From DASYXW01 sp035934405 (GTDB taxonomy: Bacteria; Acidobacteriota; Terriglobia; UBA7540), in contig DASYXW010000006.1 in assembly GCA_035934405.1 (NCBI GenBank), forward strand, positions 1 to 8,738: DNA of 8,738 bases, given 5' to 3'. Position 1 is the first letter of the stretch; each line of letters begins with the position of its first letter. A program made the position numbers and the translations under genes. The notes under the pieces are model-generated. The model did no database searches and had not been told where the DNA came from. It was given only the letters and a program-made list of their open reading frames with translations. This document shows, piece after piece, positions 6,693-8,738 of this stretch.

Positions 6693-6735
6693 CTGACAGA
6701 CTGAAAGATTGACCAACTGAGAAACTGAAAAACTG
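6693..6735. repeat. degenerate 8-bp tandem repeat upstream of the mutase gene
   Basis: CTGA or TTGA recurs with an exact 8-nt period at 6693, 6701, 6709, 6717 and 6725, with CTG at 6733. The units are CTGACAGA, CTGAAAGA, TTGACCAA, CTGAGAAA and CTGAAAAA. The array stops 4 nt before the mutase ATG and occupies the place where a ribosome-binding site would normally be. No good Shine-Dalgarno is present. Confidence 0.7.
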
Positions 6736-6739
6736 TTCG

Positions 6740-8155
6740 ATGGACAAAATCACTTTCGGAACCGACGGCTGGCGCGGCATCATCGGCGATGACTTCACCT
6801 TCGCCAATGTGCGCCGCGTCGCGGCCGCCATCGCGCAATACGTTCGGGAGGAAACGCCGCCGCCGCACCAGTTCATTGTCGGCTACGACACGCGATTCCT
6901 CTCCGCCGATGCGGCCCGCGTGGCCGCCGAGACGGTGGCGGCGGTGGGAATTCCCGTCGCTTTGGCCGACCGCCCGACACCCACGCCCGCGGTCAGCTAC
7001 ACGGTGGTCGCGCGCCGCGCCTCCGGCGCCATTATGGTCACCGCCAGCCACAATCCATTCCGTTGGAACGGTCTCAAGTTCAAAGCCTCTTACGGCGGCT
7101 CCGCGTCTCCCACCATGATGCGGCGCGTCGCAGATCATCTTGACCGGCGGGACCGCGCCAGGCGGAAATCGGTGGCGAAGAAGGCCGGCGAAGTCGCGGT
7201 AGCGGATCTCGTCGGGCCCTACAGCGAGCGATTGAAGGCGAGAGTCAACCTCGACCTCATTCGCGCCTGGGGACACCGCTTCGTCATCGATCCCATGTAT
7301 GGCGCCGGACGCGGCGTGATCACCGGCCTTTTCGATGAAGTCGGCATTCCCTACCACGAAATTCACTCTCGACGGAACCCCTTGTTCCCCGGACTCAATC
7401 CCGAACCCATTGAGCCGCACGTCGCCGACCTGCGCCGTGCCGTGCTCAGCGGTGATTTCGTGGCGGGCCTCGCGACCGACGGCGACGCCGACCGCTTGGG
7501 CGCCATCAATTCCGGCGGCGCGTTCATTGACTCCCACAAGATTTTTTCCATTCTACTCATGCACCTGGCGGGAGACCTCGGCCAGCGCGGCGAAGTGGTG
7601 AAGACGTTTTCAACCACGCAGATGGTGGATAAGCTGGCGGCGAAATACTCGCTGCCGCTTCACGTCACGCCCATCGGGTTCAAATATATTTGCGAGCTGA
7701 TGCTCACCCGCGACGTTCTGGTTGGCGGAGAGGAAAGCGGCGGCATCGGGACGCGGGGCGATACCCCCGAGCGCGACGGTATTCTGAACTCCCTGCTGCT
7801 CGCCCAGGTGATGGCGGAGAGGAATCAAACGCTCGGCGAGATGGTCCAAGAACTCGAGCGGGAATTCGGCCCGCATCATTACGGTCGCGTTGATATGGAG
7901 ATCGATCGCCCCACCATGCTGCGGCTCCTCAGCCATCTCCGGCACCACAAGTTTCGGCGTGTGGCCGGCATGGACATCACTGATCGCGCCGACCTGGACG
8001 GCTTGAAATTGCTCTTCGGTGATTCCGCCTGGCTGCTCGTCAGGCCGTCAGGCACGGAAAATCTGCTGCGGTTGTACGCCGAAGCTCCGTCCGCCGCGCA
8101 GGTGAAGACGTTGCTCGACGAGATGGCGGCGCTCGCGAGGAGCAAGGAGGGATAG
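6740..8155 (+). CDS. phosphomannomutase/phosphoglucomutase (alpha-D-phosphohexomutase family)
   Basis: This enzyme moves phosphate between C6 and C1 of mannose (and possibly glucose), linking ManA to the guanylyltransferase. The 471-residue protein has all four family motifs in order. FGTDGWRG is near the N-terminus, and TASHNP (101-106) carries the phosphoserine Ser103. ATDGDADRLG carries the metal ligands Asp247, Asp249 and Asp251. GGEESGGIG (329-337) is the sugar-binding loop, and RPSGTE (435-440) is the phosphate-binding loop of the C-terminal domain. The mannose role is inferred from the neighbours manA and manC; a glucose-directed or dual role is possible. It follows manC by 169 nt of repeat-bearing sequence and has no clear ribosome-binding site. 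ATG 6740 precedes the conserved N-terminal strand directly, as expected. Confidence 0.93.
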   Translation: MDKITFGTDGWRGIIGDDFTFANVRRVAAAIAQYVREETPPPHQFIVGYDTRFLSADAARVAAETVAAVGIPVALADRPTPTPAVSYTVVARRASGAIMVTASHNPFRWNGLKFKASYGGSASPTMMRRVADHLDRRDRARRKSVAKKAGEVAVADLVGPYSERLKARVNLDLIRAWGHRFVIDPMYGAGRGVITGLFDEVGIPYHEIHSRRNPLFPGLNPEPIEPHVADLRRAVLSGDFVAGLATDGDADRLGAINSGGAFIDSHKIFSILLMHLAGDLGQRGEVVKTFSTTQMVDKLAAKYSLPLHVTPIGFKYICELMLTRDVLVGGEESGGIGTRGDTPERDGILNSLLLAQVMAERNQTLGEMVQELEREFGPHHYGRVDMEIDRPTMLRLLSHLRHHKFRRVAGMDITDRADLDGLKLLFGDSAWLLVRPSGTENLLRLYAEAPSAAQVKTLLDEMAALARSKEG

Positions 8156-8216
8156 CGGTAGGCGGTAGACGGTAGACGGGAAAAGCAGCATACGGTAGAC
8201 GGTATACGGTAGACGG
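8156..8216. repeat. 7-bp tandem repeat (CGGTAGA) in two blocks
   Basis: Block one (8156-8179) reads CGGTAGG, CGGTAGA, CGGTAGA, CGG. After 13 unrelated bases, block two (8193-8216) reads CGGTAGA, CGGTATA, CGGTAGA, CGG. The first block begins on the base after the mutase stop codon. The second block's last GG forms part of the first codon (GGC) that still matches the four-helix-bundle family. The blocks are not in register with each other (37-nt offset). Confidence 0.8.
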
Positions 8217-8229
8217 CCTGATTTCTCAA

Positions 8230-8463
8230 ATGCGGAGAGCTGCTGTCTCCGTCCCCGCCAATATCGCTGAGGGATTCAAGCGGCGCGGCCAGTCGGACAA
8301 GGCGCACTTCTACAACATCACCGCGGCTTCTCTCGAAGAGTTGCGCTACTACTTCATTTTGTGCCGCGACCTCGGTTACAAAGTTGATTACGGCGACTTG
8401 GCAGCGCGCGCCGACCACGTCAGCCGGATGCTCCACGGCTTCGTGAAGGCGGTAAGAGCCTAG
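8230..8463 (+). CDS. four-helix-bundle protein (S23/IVP family), lacking helix one
   Basis: The frame encodes QMRRAAVSVPANIAEGF, SLEELRYYF and a C-terminal helix containing HVSRMLHGFVKAVRA. This is the hallmark pattern of the small four-helix-bundle family first known from 23S rRNA intervening sequences. Family members are about 115-125 residues, whereas 77 remain from ATG 8230. Upstream in frame, GLISQ (8215-8229) still matches the family, but before that the frame runs into the CGGTAGA repeat and a TAG at 8173-8175. The first helix is therefore missing. No ribosome-binding site is seen before 8230. The gene is probably broken. The family's role is poorly defined; an RNA- or nucleic-acid-related function has been suggested. 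Confidence 0.82.
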   Translation: MRRAAVSVPANIAEGFKRRGQSDKAHFYNITAASLEELRYYFILCRDLGYKVDYGDLAARADHVSRMLHGFVKAVRA

Positions 8464-8467
8464 TGTA

Positions 8468-8520
8468 ATGCCCAACAAATAGCTGGACAATAGACGAAAG
8501 TTCGGTCTATGCTTGGGCAT
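8468..8520 (+). promoter_or_regulatory. nested hairpins covering the transposase start
   Basis: ATGCCCAA (8468-8475) is perfectly complementary to TTGGGCAT (8513-8520), the last two bases of which are the first two of the transposase ATG. Inside, ATAGACGAA (8490-8498) pairs with TTCGGTCTAT (8501-8510) with one bulged G and a 2-nt loop. In a transcript entering from outside the element, the start codon would be held in a stem. Confidence 0.5.
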
Positions 8521-8738
8521 GTCCCGAAAACGTCCCGCACTGATGATGAGTCCCAGCCAGCAACAGCAAATTCGGCAGTAGTTGAGCGCGCAGGGACCCC
8601 CCCAACAGGTGGCGCTGCGCTGCCGCATCGTGTTGGCGGCGGCCGAAGGCGACCCGGAGAGTGCCATCGCCAAGCAATTGGGAACCAATCGCAAGACCGT
8701 GACCTTGTGGCGCACCCGTTTTGCGGAGCACGGCCTGG
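8519..8738 (+). pseudogene. IS630-family transposase, N-terminal part with in-frame amber stop
   Basis: From ATG 8519 the frame reads MSRKRPALMMSPSQQ, then hits TAG at 8579-8581 (codon 21). It continues with LSAQGPPQQVALRCRIVLAA and a helix-turn-helix of the form AIAKQLGTNRKTVTLWRTRF. This is the typical N-terminus of IS630-type transposases (residues about 25-70), which bind the element ends. The codon at the stop was most likely CAG (Gln). The rest, including the DDE catalytic domain, lies beyond the window. The TAG makes this copy probably inactive unless it is suppressed or restarted downstream. Confidence 0.75.

Larger units (their letters stand above)
8463..8738 (+). mobile_element. IS630-type insertion sequence, left part only
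   Basis: The element is assigned from its transposase. Its left end is probably just after the TA at 8461-8462, which overlaps the stop codon of the four-helix-bundle gene, because IS630/Tc1-mariner elements insert at TA. The right end lies outside the window, so terminal repeats and the target duplication cannot be checked. Confidence 0.5.

Noticed and set aside
6709..6737. TTGACC with a 17-nt spacer before the mutase start as a promoter
   Set aside because: The -10 position would be ACTGTT, a poor match that would put the start inside the coding region. The TTGACC is better explained as one unit of the 8-bp repeat.
6254..7537. 427-codon minus-strand frame across the manC end, the gap and the mutase
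   Set aside because: It crosses two genes and an intergenic repeat region without motif support, so it is an artefact of GC-rich third positions.
8156..8216. Possible CRISPR array
   Set aside because: The units are only 7 bp, contiguous and without spacers of CRISPR size, so it is a minisatellite.
7879..8715. 278-codon minus-strand frame across the mutase 3' end, repeats and IS630 end
   Set aside because: It spans unrelated features and has no motif; the opposite strand is clearly coding over most of its length.

Overview
The window is a GC-rich bacterial stretch with a conserved housekeeping and sugar-nucleotide gene block in the middle and mobile, repeat-rich sequence at both ends. High-GC codon use, gene content and the type of dispersed intergenic repeats would fit an Acidobacteriota-like genome. 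That assignment is an inference from general appearance, because no rRNA or other decisive marker is present.

Left edge (1 to about 1000): a leftward promoter with an operator-like dyad leads into a short partial reading frame cut by the window edge. Next come a 110-bp inverted-repeat element containing REP-like hairpins, a frameshifted C-terminal scrap of an IS256-type transposase, about 400 bp with no credible gene, and a second leftward promoter-plus-dyad that no longer has an intact gene behind it.

Core (about 1069 to 8155): a leftward CCA-adding enzyme/poly(A) polymerase-family gene diverges from a rightward run of five genes. These are coaD (coenzyme A synthesis), a class I PLP aminotransferase of the aspartate aminotransferase type, manA (mannose-6-phosphate isomerase), a mannose-1-phosphate guanylyltransferase and a phosphomannomutase/phosphoglucomutase. 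The first four are tightly packed, with gaps of 3 nt, a 14-nt overlap and 21 nt, and look like one operon. The last follows a 169-nt gap. ManA, the mutase and the guanylyltransferase together make a complete route from fructose-6-phosphate through mannose-6-phosphate and mannose-1-phosphate to GDP-mannose, the mannosyl donor for polysaccharides and glycoconjugates.

Right edge (6571-6739 and 8156-8738): the mutase gene is bracketed by short tandem repeats. A degenerate 8-bp repeat ends 4 nt before its start codon, and a 7-bp repeat starts right after its stop codon. The 169-nt gap also carries a dispersed-repeat hairpin whose core is GCGAAGC. The heptamer repeat runs straight into a four-helix-bundle (S23/IVP-type) gene that lacks its first helix. 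An IS630-type element follows, with nested hairpins covering the transposase start and an in-frame amber codon. No convincing new defence or RNA system was found. The most interesting material is the repeat architecture around the mutase and the truncated four-helix-bundle gene, the GCGAAGC hairpin, and the two orphan promoter-operators.
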